64,000 nucleotides of DNA from Candidatus Eiseniibacteriota bacterium (GCA_024276995.1 JAJRWB010000001.1:1-64000); one strand, 5' to 3'. Shown: positions 1 to 9,139, counted from the stretch's first letter. Made by a program: numbers and translations. Notes: generated from the letters alone by a model not told the origin.

Positions 1-134
1 GTAGCGCTCAGAAAAGATGGAGGAAGCTCAATGGATATCAGCTTCTGGTCAAAGTTATCAAGGGTGTGAAGTTTGTCGATGGTGTCGAGGAGGTCGCCGC
101 CTGAAATGTCATACACAACTCTTGACCATAGCTC
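1..134 (+). mobile_element. Right end of an IS256-family insertion sequence
   Basis: The window opens inside an insertion sequence. The transposase reading frame ends with TGA at 102-104. Between 108 and 134 follows a stretch (atacacaactcttgacc and flanks) that resembles the terminal inverted repeats of IS256-type elements, so the element probably ends near 134. The first 300 bases are visibly less GC-rich than the rest of the window. The left end lies outside the window, so the repeat pair and any target duplication cannot be confirmed here. Confidence 0.5.
3..104 (+). CDS. IS256-family transposase, C-terminal end (partial)
   Basis: Frame 3 reads 33 residues to a TGA: SAQKRWRKLNGYQ..., then a segment ending GVKFVDGVEEVAA. 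A tryptophan-arginine-rich WRKLNG followed by a GVKFVDG-type ending is characteristic of the C-terminus of IS256 (mutator-type, DDE) transposases. No start is visible because the gene runs in from the left edge. The catalytic DDE residues would lie upstream, so it cannot be said whether the copy is active. The identification rests on recall of the family tail, not on a search. Confidence 0.5.
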   Translation, partial: SAQKRWRKLNGYQLLVKVIKGVKFVDGVEEVAA

Positions 135-136
135 TC

Positions 137-302
137 TACGAGGAGTGTTTGGGCGCTACACTGAGCGGGATTGCGCAGAATGTTGGACAGCAGCTCAAAT
201 ATTCCAACCTTGCGGACGGGCATTCCCACACGACAATCAAACGCGCGTTCGATCTTCTGTGCAAGGCGCGCGTGCTCACGCGCTTTCCTTCTGCGTCCCC
301 TC
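137..302 (+). pseudogene. Remnant of an AAA+ ATPase with DUF4143 domain
   Basis: A frame-2 segment immediately beyond the IS end encodes about 55 residues, including SGIAQNVGQQLKYSNLADG and HTTIKRAFDLLCKARVL. This is the pattern of the winged-helix part of DUF4143, the C-terminal domain of AAA+ ATPases often linked to mobile or toxin-antitoxin loci. It has no start or Walker motifs and its similarity stops at about 302. There it passes into the 3' end of ftsK, which is convergent. The simplest reading is a gene fragment stranded between an insertion sequence and ftsK. It could be a coincidental resemblance; the composition (lower GC) supports foreign origin. Confidence 0.4.
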
Positions 303-312
303 CTCCTCCCCC

Positions 313-2691
313 TTACGACAGATCGACGTCCTCACCGTCGCGGTCCGCTTCCATCTCTTTCATGCGGAGCCACTCCTCGTCGACGAGGACTTCGCGCGCC
401 TTCGAGCCTTCGAAGGGGCCGACGATGCCCGCCTGCTCGAGGAGGTCGACGAGGCGCGCCGCGCGGGAGTAACCGACGCGAAGCCGTCGCTGGAGGAGGG
501 AGACCGAACCCTGGCCGGAGCGGATCACGATGCGCGCCGCCTCGTCGAAGAGTTCGTCGCCGAGGGGGGACAGCGGATCGCCCGGACCGCCGCTCCCGCC
601 GCCCGAAGGCTCGTCCTCCAGAATCACGGTGGCGCGGTTCTTCGGCTGGTAGCCTTGCTCCTTGAGGAAGGTGACGATGTCGTCGCTCTCCTCGGTGCGG
701 ATGAACGCGCCGTGGATCCGGTTGATCTCGGGACGGCCCGCGAAGACGAAGAGCATGTCTCCCTTGCCGAGGAGCTTCTCGGCGCCGTTGTTGTCGAGAA
801 TCGTTCGCGAGTCGATCTTCGACGCCACCTGGAAGGCGATGCGCGACGGGAAGTTCGCCTTGATCACCCCGGTGATCACGTTCACCGACGGGCGCTGCGT
901 GGCGAGCACGAGGTGGATCCCGACGGCGCGCGCCATCTGCGCAAGACGGGCGACCGAGTCTTCGATCTCCGCCGGCGCGGTGAGGATGAGATCGGCGAAC
1001 TCATCGATCACGATCACCAGGTAGGGGAGCGGTTCGAGGGTGATCCCTTCCTCCTGGATCTCCTGGCTCGCCTGGAGCTTCTCGAGGGAACCGTTGTAGT
1101 CGTTCACATTCCGAACGCCGACCCGGGCGAGGAGCTTGTAGCGCCTTTCCATCTCGAACACCGCCCAGCGGAGCACCCGGGCCGCTTCCGTAGCATCGGT
1201 CACCACGGGCGTCAGCAGGTGGGGGATTCCATTATACATCGTCATTTCAAGCATCTTAGGATCGATCAGGAGGAGGTGGACCTCCTCGGGCGACGCGCCG
1301 TAGAGGAGGCTCGTGAGGATCACGTGAATGGAGACCGATTTTCCCGCCCCGGTGGCGCCCGCGATCAGGAGGTGGGGCATCTCGTCGAGGGCGGTGCAGA
1401 ACGGCTTCCCCGAAATATCCTTCCCGAGCGCGACGGCGAGCTTGCTCCTTTGCTCCTCGAACTCGGGCGAGGTGAGCACATCGCGGAGGTAGACCATCTT
1501 CATCTTCGGGTTCGGGATCTCGACGCCGACGGCGCCCTTCCCCGGGATCGGCGCGACGATCCGGATCCGCTTCGCCCGCATGACGAGGGCGAGGTCGTCG
1601 GCGAGGTTGGCGATCTGCTGCACTTTCACGCCGGGCGCCGGCTCGAGTTCGAACCGGGTGATCACCGGCCCGGGATGGACTTCGATCACCTTGGCACGCA
1701 CGCCGAAATCGGCGAGCCGCTGTTCGAGTCGCGCCGACTGTTCGAGGAGATAGTCCTCCTCGACGGGCGGTTCGCTGTTCCCTCCCTCGCCGAGGAGAGA
1801 GATCGGCGGGAAGAGGTACTCCTTCTCCCCCGCCGGCGCGTCGGGCCGCTTCAGGATCCGCGGTGAGCGCATTTTCCGCGCCGGCGCCGGCTTGACGATG
1901 TGGGGCGGTTTCGCCGTCGGGTCTTCGTCTCGGTCCGCCGTGGCTTCGTCGGTATCCGCCTCGTCATCCTCCTCTTCCCACGCCTCCTCTTCGGTCTCCC
2001 CGTACGGTTCATCCTCTTCTTCGCACATCTCTTCCTCATCGCCCGCGGTGTCGGTCCGTCCGAACCGTTCGCGCACCTCTTCGACCACCGCCTCGCGGAC
2101 GCGCATGAAAAGCACGAGCGCCCGGGCGAGCACGGCGCCGGCGGTCTCTTTCAACCGCACCGCGCCTTCCCGCCACCGGATGCTTTTCAGGCGGGGGATC
2201 GTGATGTCGTAGAGCCAGATCAGCATGACGAGGAGGAAGGTCACCGCCAGGAGGGAACTCCCCACGGCGCCGAAGTTGCGGTCCGCAACGGAGAAGAGCG
2301 CCGCGCCGAGCGATCCGCCGGCGGCGAGCCGGTGGTCGGGGCCGATAAGGCCGGTGGAGAACGACAAGACCGACCAGGTGACGAGTACGGCGGCGGCGGC
2401 GAGAAGGAAACGCCCCGCCGAGCGGAACGTGGCGCCGGAAACGCGGTTCCAGCCGAAGCGCATCAGCAACAAAGGGATCGTCCAGGCGCCGACTCCGAGG
2501 AGGTCGAGGAGGAAACGGGAGATCATCCGGTTGACGCGGCTCGTGGCGGCGGCCGGCTCACCCGCCGTGTTCTGGAGGAGTCCGAGGCCGACGAGAAGGC
2601 TGAGCGAGATGAGGAGCACGCCGAGGATCTTCTGCTCCCGGTCGATCTCCCTGGGCGGTTCCTCCCTCTTTCCGGGAATTCGCTTCGCCAT
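313..2691 (-). CDS. ftsK: DNA translocase FtsK/SpoIIIE
   Basis: A 792-residue septal DNA pump that clears and positions chromosome ends at division. The N-terminus holds about four membrane segments (residues 22-165). A very acidic linker (215-258, runs of E and D) follows, then the motor. The Walker A GATGAGKS is at about 445-452, the Walker B region contains LLLIDPKMLEM, and there is a VIVIDEFADLI strand. The C-terminus (about 715-790) is the winged-helix gamma domain, with SVSLLQRRLRVGYSRAARL, which reads KOPS-type sequences. The linker is short compared with E. coli FtsK and closer to SpoIIIE/SftA size. The start overlaps the thiE stop as TGATG, so the two are probably translationally coupled. 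It closes the long minus-strand run that begins near 14165. Confidence 0.95.
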   Translation of the reverse strand: MAKRIPGKREEPPREIDREQKILGVLLISLSLLVGLGLLQNTAGEPAAATSRVNRMISRFLLDLLGVGAWTIPLLLMRFGWNRVSGATFRSAGRFLLAAAAVLVTWSVLSFSTGLIGPDHRLAAGGSLGAALFSVADRNFGAVGSSLLAVTFLLVMLIWLYDITIPRLKSIRWREGAVRLKETAGAVLARALVLFMRVREAVVEEVRERFGRTDTAGDEEEMCEEEDEPYGETEEEAWEEEDDEADTDEATADRDEDPTAKPPHIVKPAPARKMRSPRILKRPDAPAGEKEYLFPPISLLGEGGNSEPPVEEDYLLEQSARLEQRLADFGVRAKVIEVHPGPVITRFELEPAPGVKVQQIANLADDLALVMRAKRIRIVAPIPGKGAVGVEIPNPKMKMVYLRDVLTSPEFEEQRSKLAVALGKDISGKPFCTALDEMPHLLIAGATGAGKSVSIHVILTSLLYGASPEEVHLLLIDPKMLEMTMYNGIPHLLTPVVTDATEAARVLRWAVFEMERRYKLLARVGVRNVNDYNGSLEKLQASQEIQEEGITLEPLPYLVIVIDEFADLILTAPAEIEDSVARLAQMARAVGIHLVLATQRPSVNVITGVIKANFPSRIAFQVASKIDSRTILDNNGAEKLLGKGDMLFVFAGRPEINRIHGAFIRTEESDDIVTFLKEQGYQPKNRATVILEDEPSGGGSGGPGDPLSPLGDELFDEAARIVIRSGQGSVSLLQRRLRVGYSRAARLVDLLEQAGIVGPFEGSKAREVLVDEEWLRMKEMEADRDGEDVDLS

Positions 2692-3317
2692 CAGCGTCTC
2701 CCTTCCAGGAACCTCCCTTTCAGTTCCCGGGCGTTCTCTTCCCAGTCGCCGGTTCGCCAGAGCGCGGAGATCACGGCGATGCCGTCGAGGCCGAGCCTCC
2801 CCGCCTCATGCGCGGTCGCCGCGCCGATGCCGCCGATGCCGACCACGGGAATCGGCGACCTCTCCCGGATCCGGCGGATCACGTTTCGTTCGAGCGGAAC
2901 GAGGTCTCCCTTGGTGGACGAACGGAAGAGCGGACCCACACCGGCGTAGTCGGCGCCCCGGTCCGCCGCCGCTTCCACCGCCTCCGCCGAGCGCGCCGTG
3001 GCGCCGATCACGGCGCCGTCGCCGAGAAGCCGGCGCGCCTCGGCGACGGGAAGATCATCGTCCCCGACGTGGACCCCGTTTGCGCCTGAAAGAAGCGCCA
3101 AGTCGACCCGGTCGTTGACGAGAAAAGCCGTGTTCGACCGGCGGCACGCATGCGCCGCCTCGCGAACGTATCGTATCCAAAATGAAACGGCAACCCTTTT
3201 CGCCCGCACCTGGACGCACGTGGCGCCCCCGCGGACGACCGCTTCGATGGCGCGGGAAAGTTCGTTCAGGGAGAGACAGGACGGGTCGACAATGGCCATC
3301 AGGGTCGGGTCGATCAT
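2691..3317 (-). CDS. thiE: Thiamine phosphate synthase (ThiE/TenI fold)
   Basis: A 208-residue TIM-barrel protein joining HMP pyrophosphate to the thiazole phosphate to give thiamine phosphate. Family signatures are in order: CVQVRAK (usually QLR.K), NDRVDLA, GVHVGDDDLP, GADYAGVGPLF followed by S/T and K, VVGIGGI, and GIAVISAL. Full length for the family. No other thiamine gene is in the window, so a TenI-like role cannot be excluded, but the phosphate-binding and NDR motifs favour ThiE. It lies 13 bases after accC and overlaps the ftsK start by one base. Confidence 0.85.
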   Translation of the reverse strand: MIDPTLMAIVDPSCLSLNELSRAIEAVVRGGATCVQVRAKRVAVSFWIRYVREAAHACRRSNTAFLVNDRVDLALLSGANGVHVGDDDLPVAEARRLLGDGAVIGATARSAEAVEAAADRGADYAGVGPLFRSSTKGDLVPLERNVIRRIRERSPIPVVGIGGIGAATAHEAGRLGLDGIAVISALWRTGDWEENARELKGRFLEGRR

Positions 3318-3330
3318 CTTCGTCCGCGCT

Positions 3331-4701
3331 TCAGGAAGCCTGGCTCTCCCTCGCCTCAGGGGAAGATTGCATCTCGTCGACGAAACGGACGTTCACATTC
3401 CCCTCGACGAAGCGGGGGTGGTCGAGAACTTCCAGGTGGAAGGGGATCGTGGTGGCCACCCCCTCGACGACGAATTCCGAAAGGGCCCTCTTCATCCGCG
3501 CGATCGCCTCGGGCCGATCGGCGCCGTGGCAGATCACCTTCGCCACGAGGGAATCGTAGTGGGGAGAGACGACATACCCCTGGTAGCTGTGGGTGTCGAC
3601 CCGCACTCCCGGTCCGCCCGGCACATGGAAGCTCTGCACCACTCCCGGCGACGGGAGAAAGCCCCGGTCGGGATCCTCGGCGTTGATCCGGCACTCGATG
3701 GCATGGCCGGTGAGGTGGATATCGTCTTGTGTGAAGGGGAGGTGCTCGCCGGCGGCGGAGGCGATCTGCGCCTTCACCAGGTCGATGCCGGTGACCGCCT
3801 CGCTCACCGGGTGCTCCACTTGGATCCGGGTGTTCATCTCCATGAAGTAGAAGTTCCCATCCTCGTCGAGAAGGAACTCGATCGTGCCGGCGCTTTGGTA
3901 GCCGACCCGCTTCGCCCCGAGAATCGCCGCCCTGCCGATCGCGTCACGGAGCGTATCGTCGATGGCGGGCGAAGGCGATTCCTCGATCAGCTTCTGGTGA
4001 CGCCGCTGCATCGAGCAGTCCCGCTCACCGAGGTGGACCACATGGCCGTGCCGGTCGGCGATGAGCTGTACCTCGATATGCCGCCCCGCCTCGATCATCT
4101 TCTCGAGGTAGATCCCCGGGTCGCCGAACGCCGCTTCCGCCTCCGTCCGCGCCGCCTGGAAACCGTCGGCGAACGAGGCGTCGTCCCACGCGATGCGCAT
4201 CCCCTTTCCCCCGCCTCCCGACGCCGCCTTGATCATCACCGGGTAGCCGATCTCCCGTGCCGCGCGCAGGGCGTCGGTATCCGATTCGACGAGCCCCTCC
4301 GTCCCGGGGATCACCGGCACGCCCGCCTCGATCATCGTCCGCCGGGCGGCCGCCTTGTTCCCCATCCGCCGGATCACGTCGGCCGACGGACCGATGAACC
4401 GGATGTCGCACGACTCGCAGATCTCGGCGAAGCGCGCGTTCTCCGCGAGGAAGCCGTAGCCGGGGTGGATCGCGTCGGCGTTGGTCACCTCCGCCGCCGC
4501 GATGATGCGGGGGATGTTGAGATAGCTCTCCGTCCCCGGCGGCGGTCCGATACAGACGTCTTCGTCGGCGAAGCGCACATGCAGGCTGTCCCGGTCCGCC
4601 TCGGAGTAGACCGCCACCGTGGCGACGCCCAGCTCCTTGCAGGCGCGGATGATGCGCAGCGCGATCTCCCCCCTGTTGGCGATCAGTATTTTTTCGAACA
4701 C
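3331..4701 (-). CDS. accC: Acetyl-CoA carboxylase, biotin carboxylase subunit
   Basis: 456 residues, the usual length. It carboxylates the biotin on AccB using ATP and bicarbonate, the first step of fatty acid synthesis. It opens with [20 protein letters not shown]. The ATP-grasp glycine loop GGGGKGMR is at about 164-171. [24 protein letters not shown] and the active-site strand [14 protein letters not shown] are all present. Its partner accB is nearby but separated by pilT, an unusual arrangement. The C-terminal B-C domain ends normally. Confidence 0.97.
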   Translation of the reverse strand: MFEKILIANRGEIALRIIRACKELGVATVAVYSEADRDSLHVRFADEDVCIGPPPGTESYLNIPRIIAAAEVTNADAIHPGYGFLAENARFAEICESCDIRFIGPSADVIRRMGNKAAARRTMIEAGVPVIPGTEGLVESDTDALRAAREIGYPVMIKAASGGGGKGMRIAWDDASFADGFQAARTEAEAAFGDPGIYLEKMIEAGRHIEVQLIADRHGHVVHLGERDCSMQRRHQKLIEESPSPAIDDTLRDAIGRAAILGAKRVGYQSAGTIEFLLDEDGNFYFMEMNTRIQVEHPVSEAVTGIDLVKAQIASAAGEHLPFTQDDIHLTGHAIECRINAEDPDRGFLPSPGVVQSFHVPGGPGVRVDTHSYQGYVVSPHYDSLVAKVICHGADRPEAIARMKRALSEFVVEGVATTIPFHLEVLDHPRFVEGNVNVRFVDEMQSSPEARESQAS

Positions 4702-4743
4702 CGTCGAATCCTCCCGGATACCGTTCCGTGCCCCGCGGCGAGG

Positions 4744-5913
4744 TCAAGACCGGGACCGGGGGGCGTTCGGCCCGCTCCCGGTCACGATGGCGGAATCTCT
4801 CCCTTCGAACACATTCCACGTTTTGTCGGATGTCGCCTCGATCCCACGGACCCTCAGGTCGAACTCGCTCGGGTTCGATGCGTGGGCGAGGGCGTCCTCG
4901 AAGGAGATCATCTCCTCCTTGTAAAGACGCATGAGCGACTGGTCGAACGTCTGCATCCCGTATTCCGTGAATCCCTCCTGGATCGCGGTTCGGATGAGCG
5001 ACGTCTTCTCCGGCTCGATGATATAATCTTTGATGGCCGCGGTGCAAATGAGGATTTCCGCCGCCGGCACGCGGCCGTTCGATTTCGCCCTCCGGACGAG
5101 CCTCTGGGAGATGATCGCCTGGAGCGATGAGGCGAGGAGAAAACGAATCTCCTTGTGCTGGTGGGGCGGGTAGAACGAGATCACCCGGTTCACCGTCTGC
5201 ATCGCGTCGATCGTATGGAGCGTCGTGAGGACAAGGTGACCGGTGTTCGCCGCCGTCAGGGCGATCGACATCGTCTCTTCGTCCCGGATCTCGCCGATGA
5301 GGATCACATTCGGGTCCTGCCTCAGGACGTGCCGGAGCGCCGCCGCGTAGGTCGGCGTGTCCTCGCCCACCTCCCGCTGCACGATGAACCCCTTCTTATC
5401 GCCGTGGAGGTACTCGATCGGATCCTCGATGGTGATCACCTTCGAGTTCTTCTTTTCATTGATGATGTCGATCATCGCCGCGAGGGTGGTCGACTTGCCG
5501 CTTCCCACCGTGCCGGTGACCAGGACGAGCCCCCTCGGCTTCATCGCGATCTCCTCGAGCACGGGAGGCATGTGGAGCTCGGCGATCGTCGGGATCACCA
5601 TGGGAACGCAACGGAAGGTCATGGCGAGACTTCCCCGCTGGGTGTGGATGTTTCCGCGGAACCGCGCGACGCCCGGCACCATGAGGGCGAAATCGATGCC
5701 GAGTTCGCTGTCGAGCGTCTTCCTCTGGTTCTCGTCGAGCGCCTGGGAGGCGAGGTCGACGAGATCCTCCTCGTCGAGGGGGCCGATGTCGGAGCGTTTC
5801 AGTTCGCCGTCGATGCGGAAGACGGGGGGCGCATCGACTTTCAGGTGAAGGTCGGACGCCCGGAGGGTCACCATTTCCTTGAGAAGCGCGTTCAGATTGA
5901 TCATAAGGGCCAT
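4744..5913 (-). CDS. pilT: Type IV pilus retraction ATPase PilT
   Basis: A 389-residue hexameric ATPase of the secretion-ATPase superfamily that powers pilus retraction (twitching, DNA uptake). The Walker A GTVGSGKSTT is at about 137-146. The Asp box TIEDPIEYLH, Walker B NVILIGEIRDEET and His box GHLVLTTLHT follow. It is somewhat longer than classical PilT because of a C-terminal tail. A second in-frame ATG three codons in could be the true start. It sits between accB and accC. With comEC at 43-45 kb it suggests, but does not prove, pilus-assisted DNA uptake. Confidence 0.93.
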   Translation of the reverse strand: MALMINLNALLKEMVTLRASDLHLKVDAPPVFRIDGELKRSDIGPLDEEDLVDLASQALDENQRKTLDSELGIDFALMVPGVARFRGNIHTQRGSLAMTFRCVPMVIPTIAELHMPPVLEEIAMKPRGLVLVTGTVGSGKSTTLAAMIDIINEKKNSKVITIEDPIEYLHGDKKGFIVQREVGEDTPTYAAALRHVLRQDPNVILIGEIRDEETMSIALTAANTGHLVLTTLHTIDAMQTVNRVISFYPPHQHKEIRFLLASSLQAIISQRLVRRAKSNGRVPAAEILICTAAIKDYIIEPEKTSLIRTAIQEGFTEYGMQTFDQSLMRLYKEEMISFEDALAHASNPSEFDLRVRGIEATSDKTWNVFEGRDSAIVTGSGPNAPRSRS

Positions 5914-5941
5914 CTCCCCGGCATCCGCCCGGGAGCCGGCC

Positions 5942-6418
5942 TTAGAGGCTCTGGGCGGGAGTCAGGAGCATGAGAGTCTGGCCGAATTCGACCGGTTCTC
6001 CATTCTCCACGAGTATTCTCACGACGCGCCCGTCGGTTTCCGCGCGGATCTCGTTCATCAGCTTCATCGCTTCGACGATGCAGACCACCTGGTCGCTGTG
6101 CACCGTGTCCCCCGGCCGGACGTACGGATCGGCGTCGGGCGCGGGCGCCGCGTAGAAGGTGCCCACCATGGGGGACTGCACCGGAACGAGACCGGTGATA
6201 TCCATCTCGTCGTCGGGCGCGCTTTTCCCTTCCATCGAAGTATCGGACGCACCGAGAGAAGGTACAGCCACAGGCGGCGCCGGAGGCGCCGGCGCGCCGG
6301 CCACGGCGTGAGACTTTTTCGAAATTCGTACCTTTTTTCCCCAGTGGGAGATCTCGATCTCTTCGATGTCGCTCTCTTCGACCATGCGGATCAGTTCTCG
6401 CAGATCTTCGTTCCTCAT
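5942..6418 (-). CDS. accB: Acetyl-CoA carboxylase, biotin carboxyl carrier protein
   Basis: 158 residues. The N-terminal helix RNEDLRELIRMVEESDIEE is typical of BCCP. An Ala/Pro-rich linker (40-60) leads to the biotinyl domain, with the biotinylation motif EAMKLMNEI and lysine at about 119. It carries carboxybiotin between AccC and the carboxyltransferase. It is in the efp-accB order seen in many bacteria, only 17 bases after efp. The usual next gene, accC, is displaced by pilT. The gene ends in TAA. Confidence 0.96.
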   Translation of the reverse strand: MRNEDLRELIRMVEESDIEEIEISHWGKKVRISKKSHAVAGAPAPPAPPVAVPSLGASDTSMEGKSAPDDEMDITGLVPVQSPMVGTFYAAPAPDADPYVRPGDTVHSDQVVCIVEAMKLMNEIRAETDGRVVRILVENGEPVEFGQTLMLLTPAQSL

Positions 6419-6435
6419 GGCGCCGTGCCCCCCTG

Positions 6436-6996
6436 CTAAGAGACCCGCTCCACGTAGCTGGAGCTTCGCGTGTCGACCTTGATCACCGTTCCCTCCTCGA
6501 GAAAGAGAGGCACCTGGACGACGGCGCCCGTTTCGAGGGTCGCCGGTTTCGTGCCGCCCGAGGCGGTGTCGCCCTTCACACCCGGATCGGTTTTCACCAC
6601 TTTCAGCTCGACGAACGTCGGGAACTCGTGGGAAATCGCCTTGCCGTCGTGCATGAGCACGTCAATATACATCTCCTCCTTGAGGAACACAACCGAGTCG
6701 CCGAGGAACTCCTTCGTCAAGGAGATCTGGTCGTACGTCTCGGTGTTCATGAAGTGGTACTCGTCGCCGGATGAATAGAGGAACTGCATCGACGTTCTCT
6801 CGAGGCGCACGTTGTCGAATTTCTCCCCCGCCCGGTACGTCCTGTCGATCACCGCGCCGGAAACGACGTTCTTCAGCTTGAGCCTGACGAAGGCGCCCCC
6901 CTTGCCCGGTTTGACGTGCTGGTACTCCTGGACGGAGAAGAGATGGTTGTCGATCTGGAGAACCATCCCCGGCTTCACTTCCGTCGAGTTGATCAT
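6436..6996 (-). CDS. efp: Elongation factor P
   Basis: 186 residues, three beta-barrel domains. It relieves ribosome stalling at polyproline. The domain I loop reads HVKPGKGGAFVRLKLKN, with the modifiable lysine at about 32. The KPGKGGA tip is the lysine type that is beta-lysylated by EpmA in other bacteria; no epmA or epmB is in the window. The C-terminus is the usual YVERV end followed by TAG. That is good evidence that TAG is a working stop codon in this genome. The start overlaps the aroQ stop by four bases. Confidence 0.95.
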   Translation of the reverse strand: MINSTEVKPGMVLQIDNHLFSVQEYQHVKPGKGGAFVRLKLKNVVSGAVIDRTYRAGEKFDNVRLERTSMQFLYSSGDEYHFMNTETYDQISLTKEFLGDSVVFLKEEMYIDVLMHDGKAISHEFPTFVELKVVKTDPGVKGDTASGGTKPATLETGAVVQVPLFLEEGTVIKVDTRSSSYVERVS

Positions 6997-7460
6997 GATG
7001 TCGGACCCTTTCTCTCCACGGCGGCACGGATCGCCCGGATCGCGAGAAGATAGCTCTCCTTCCCGAAACCGAGGATCTTGCCGGTCACGATATCTTCGAG
7101 CACCGAGCGGTGCCGAAAACTCTCTCTAGCATAAACATTGGATAGATGCACTTCCACCACGGGACATTCGAGGGCGGTGACGGCGTCGCGGATCGCCACG
7201 CTCGTGTGCGTCCAGGCGCCCGCGTTGATCACCACGCCGGCCGCGCCGGAGCCCTCCCGGTGAATCGTCTCGATCATCTCTCCTTCGATATTCGTCTGGC
7301 GGATCTCCACGTCGAAACCGAGTTCGGCGGCGAGGGCTCGGATCTCGCCGTTGATCGCCTCGAGCGTGTCGCTTCCGTACCAGCGCGGTTCGCGCGCACC
7401 GAGACGATCGAGGTTCGGCCCGTGCAGAACCACGATTGTCCCGAGGCTCTTGCGGCTCAA
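6993..7460 (-). CDS. aroQ: 3-Dehydroquinate dehydratase, type II
   Basis: 155 residues. It dehydrates 3-dehydroquinate to 3-dehydroshikimate, the third step of the shikimate pathway. Signatures: LHGPNLDRLGAREPRWYG with catalytic tyrosine at about 28, RQTNIEGEM, INAGAWTHTSVAIRDA, and VEVHLSNVYARESFRHRS, which contains the catalytic histidine. Full length. Its substrate is made by aroB, two genes upstream in the same run. Start ATG 7460-7458, just downstream of the TPR gene. Confidence 0.95.
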   Translation of the reverse strand: MSRKSLGTIVVLHGPNLDRLGAREPRWYGSDTLEAINGEIRALAAELGFDVEIRQTNIEGEMIETIHREGSGAAGVVINAGAWTHTSVAIRDAVTALECPVVEVHLSNVYARESFRHRSVLEDIVTGKILGFGKESYLLAIRAIRAAVERKGPTS

Positions 7461-7478
7461 GGAATCATCCCCTCAAGG

Positions 7479-8042
7479 TCAGGCGACGCCGATCTTCCGT
7501 TCGAGCGTCCGGATCCTCTCGCGGACGTCTTCACGATTCGGCTGAAGGGTGAGGACGCGCCGGTAGATGGCGAGCGCCTTCTCGAAGAACCCCTGGCTCT
7601 CGTATACCTCGGCCATGGAGTGGGTGAAGAACGCGATCTCTTCGCCGAAATCGATCTCCTCCTCGACATCGTCCGGGAGGGCGATCGCCGGCGATTCGAC
7701 CGGCTTCCCCGTCGTTCTCCGGTACGACTCGCCGAGCCGCTGCGCGGCGATCCGGTTACCCGGGTCGAGGTGGATCACCTCCCGGTACTCGCCGAGCGCT
7801 TCGTCCTCGCGCCCGGCCGCCTCGAGGGCCATGCCGCACAGGAGGTGTCCCGTGGAGTGGTTCGGGTGATGCTCCAGCCCGCGGCGGCACACTTCGAGCG
7901 CTTCGGCCGCGTTTCCTTCGTCGAGGCGGACCTGGGCGAGCGCCACGAACGAGAGCGCCGCCGGGTCGGCTTCCAGGGTCTTCGCGAGACGGTCGCCGGC
8001 CTCGGTCGGACCGGTCTTCAGACGAGGCTGCATGATCGTCAC
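7479..8042 (-). CDS. TPR protein of unknown function
   Basis: 187 residues, soluble, with no signal peptide. At least three or four 34-residue helical repeats are visible: the segment around SFVALAQVRLDEGNAAEAL, then a repeat with GHLLCGMALEAAGREDEAL, and a C-terminal one with AEVYESQGFFEKALAIYRR. An acidic insert (EEEIDFGEE) separates the halves. The start overlaps the aroB stop as ATGA, so it is translated with aroB. It is probably a scaffold; nothing in the sequence points to a specific partner. Confidence 0.8.
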   Translation of the reverse strand: MTIMQPRLKTGPTEAGDRLAKTLEADPAALSFVALAQVRLDEGNAAEALEVCRRGLEHHPNHSTGHLLCGMALEAAGREDEALGEYREVIHLDPGNRIAAQRLGESYRRTTGKPVESPAIALPDDVEEEIDFGEEIAFFTHSMAEVYESQGFFEKALAIYRRVLTLQPNREDVRERIRTLERKIGVA

Positions 8043-9139
8043 CTCCGGGGGGAACAGATCTCCCGGAATCCCTTCCGTAAGGACGCCCTCCCCACTGAAT
8101 CGACGAGGCTAGCAGAGCCGATACCTCGTGTCAATACGATTCTTAGCTCGCCGCGCTCCACCTTCTTGTCGCGGCGTACGAGTCGGAGATGGTCGGGCGG
8201 ATTCGCCCGGACGCCGCCGGTGGGAAGTTCGAACGATTCGAGAAGCGCCCTGAGGCGCGCCGTCTCGTGTCGGTCCATCCGGCCGGTATCTTCCGCCACC
8301 ACCGAGGCGGCCACCATGCCGAGGGAGACCGCCTCGCCGTGGAGATAGCGCCGGTAGCCGGTCGCCGTCTCGACGGCATGGCCGAAGGTATGGCCGAAAT
8401 TGAGGTGCGCCCTCTTCCCCTTGGTATCCCTTTCGTCGTCGAGAACATACTCTTTCTTGAACCGGCAGCACCGTTCCGCGACCCGCCCGGCGACCCACGG
8501 CTCGGCGGCGACGAGAGCTCGGCGATTCCTTTCGAGCCATGTGAAGAACCGTCCGTCCCGGATCATGGCGTATTTCACCACCTCGCCGAGTCCCGACCGG
8601 TACTCCCGCGCGGGGAGGGTGGCGAGCGTTTCCGGGTCGATCAGCACGAGGGCGGGCTGGTGGAACGCGCCGACGAGGTTCTTTCCCCCCCGGAGGTTGA
8701 TCCCCGTTTTTCCGCCCACCGACGAATCGACCTGTGCGAGGAGGGTGGTGGGGATCTGCACCACGGCGATCCCCCTCAGCCAAGTGGCGGCGGCGAAACC
8801 GGCGAGATCGCCCGTCACCCCTCCCCCGAGGGCGACGACGGCGTCCCCCCTGTCGATCCGGTTCTCCAGGCAACTGCGGTGGATCCGCGCGACGTTCGCA
8901 CCGCTCTTCGAACGCTCCCCCGCTGGAAGGACGATCGAAGAGACACGAAACCTTCCGGCGGCGAGCGAACGGACCAGGCGCTTTCCGTATAAAGGATAGA
9001 CGTTCTCATCCGAAACGACGAGGAGCCTCCCCCCCGATCCGAGCACGGCGGCGATCCGCTCGCCCGCGCGATCGAGAAGGGCGTTCTCGATTTCGACGGT
9101 GTACTTCCGTTTCCCGAGGGGGATCGCCACCCTTCTCAC
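8039..9139 (-). CDS. aroB: 3-Dehydroquinate synthase
   Basis: 366 residues. It converts DAHP to 3-dehydroquinate with NAD and a divalent metal. DENVYPLYG, VALGGGVTGDLAGFAAATW, PTTLLAQVDSSVGGKTGIN, SGLGEVVKYAMI and the metal-ligand segment LNFGHTFGHAVE...HGEAVSLGM are all present. The open frame extends further upstream, but the GTG at 9139-9137 is preferred. It forms a GTGA overlap with the upstream DUF4837 stop, and homology begins at VRRVAIPLGKRKYTVEI. The extra upstream residues are a shadow of the DUF4837 gene. Confidence 0.93.
   Translation of the reverse strand: MRRVAIPLGKRKYTVEIENALLDRAGERIAAVLGSGGRLLVVSDENVYPLYGKRLVRSLAAGRFRVSSIVLPAGERSKSGANVARIHRSCLENRIDRGDAVVALGGGVTGDLAGFAAATWLRGIAVVQIPTTLLAQVDSSVGGKTGINLRGGKNLVGAFHQPALVLIDPETLATLPAREYRSGLGEVVKYAMIRDGRFFTWLERNRRALVAAEPWVAGRVAERCCRFKKEYVLDDERDTKGKRAHLNFGHTFGHAVETATGYRRYLHGEAVSLGMVAASVVAEDTGRMDRHETARLRALLESFELPTGGVRANPPDHLRLVRRDKKVERGELRIVLTRGIGSASLVDSVGRASLRKGFREICSPRR

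Noticed and set aside
73-1866. Long open frame on the plus strand opposite ftsK
   Set aside because: It is antisense to an unmistakable FtsK, has biased low-complexity translation (many R, E, D, H), and no ribosome site. High GC keeps antisense frames open throughout this window; many others (for example 2998-5130, 43105-44994, 58504-59832) were dropped for the same reason.
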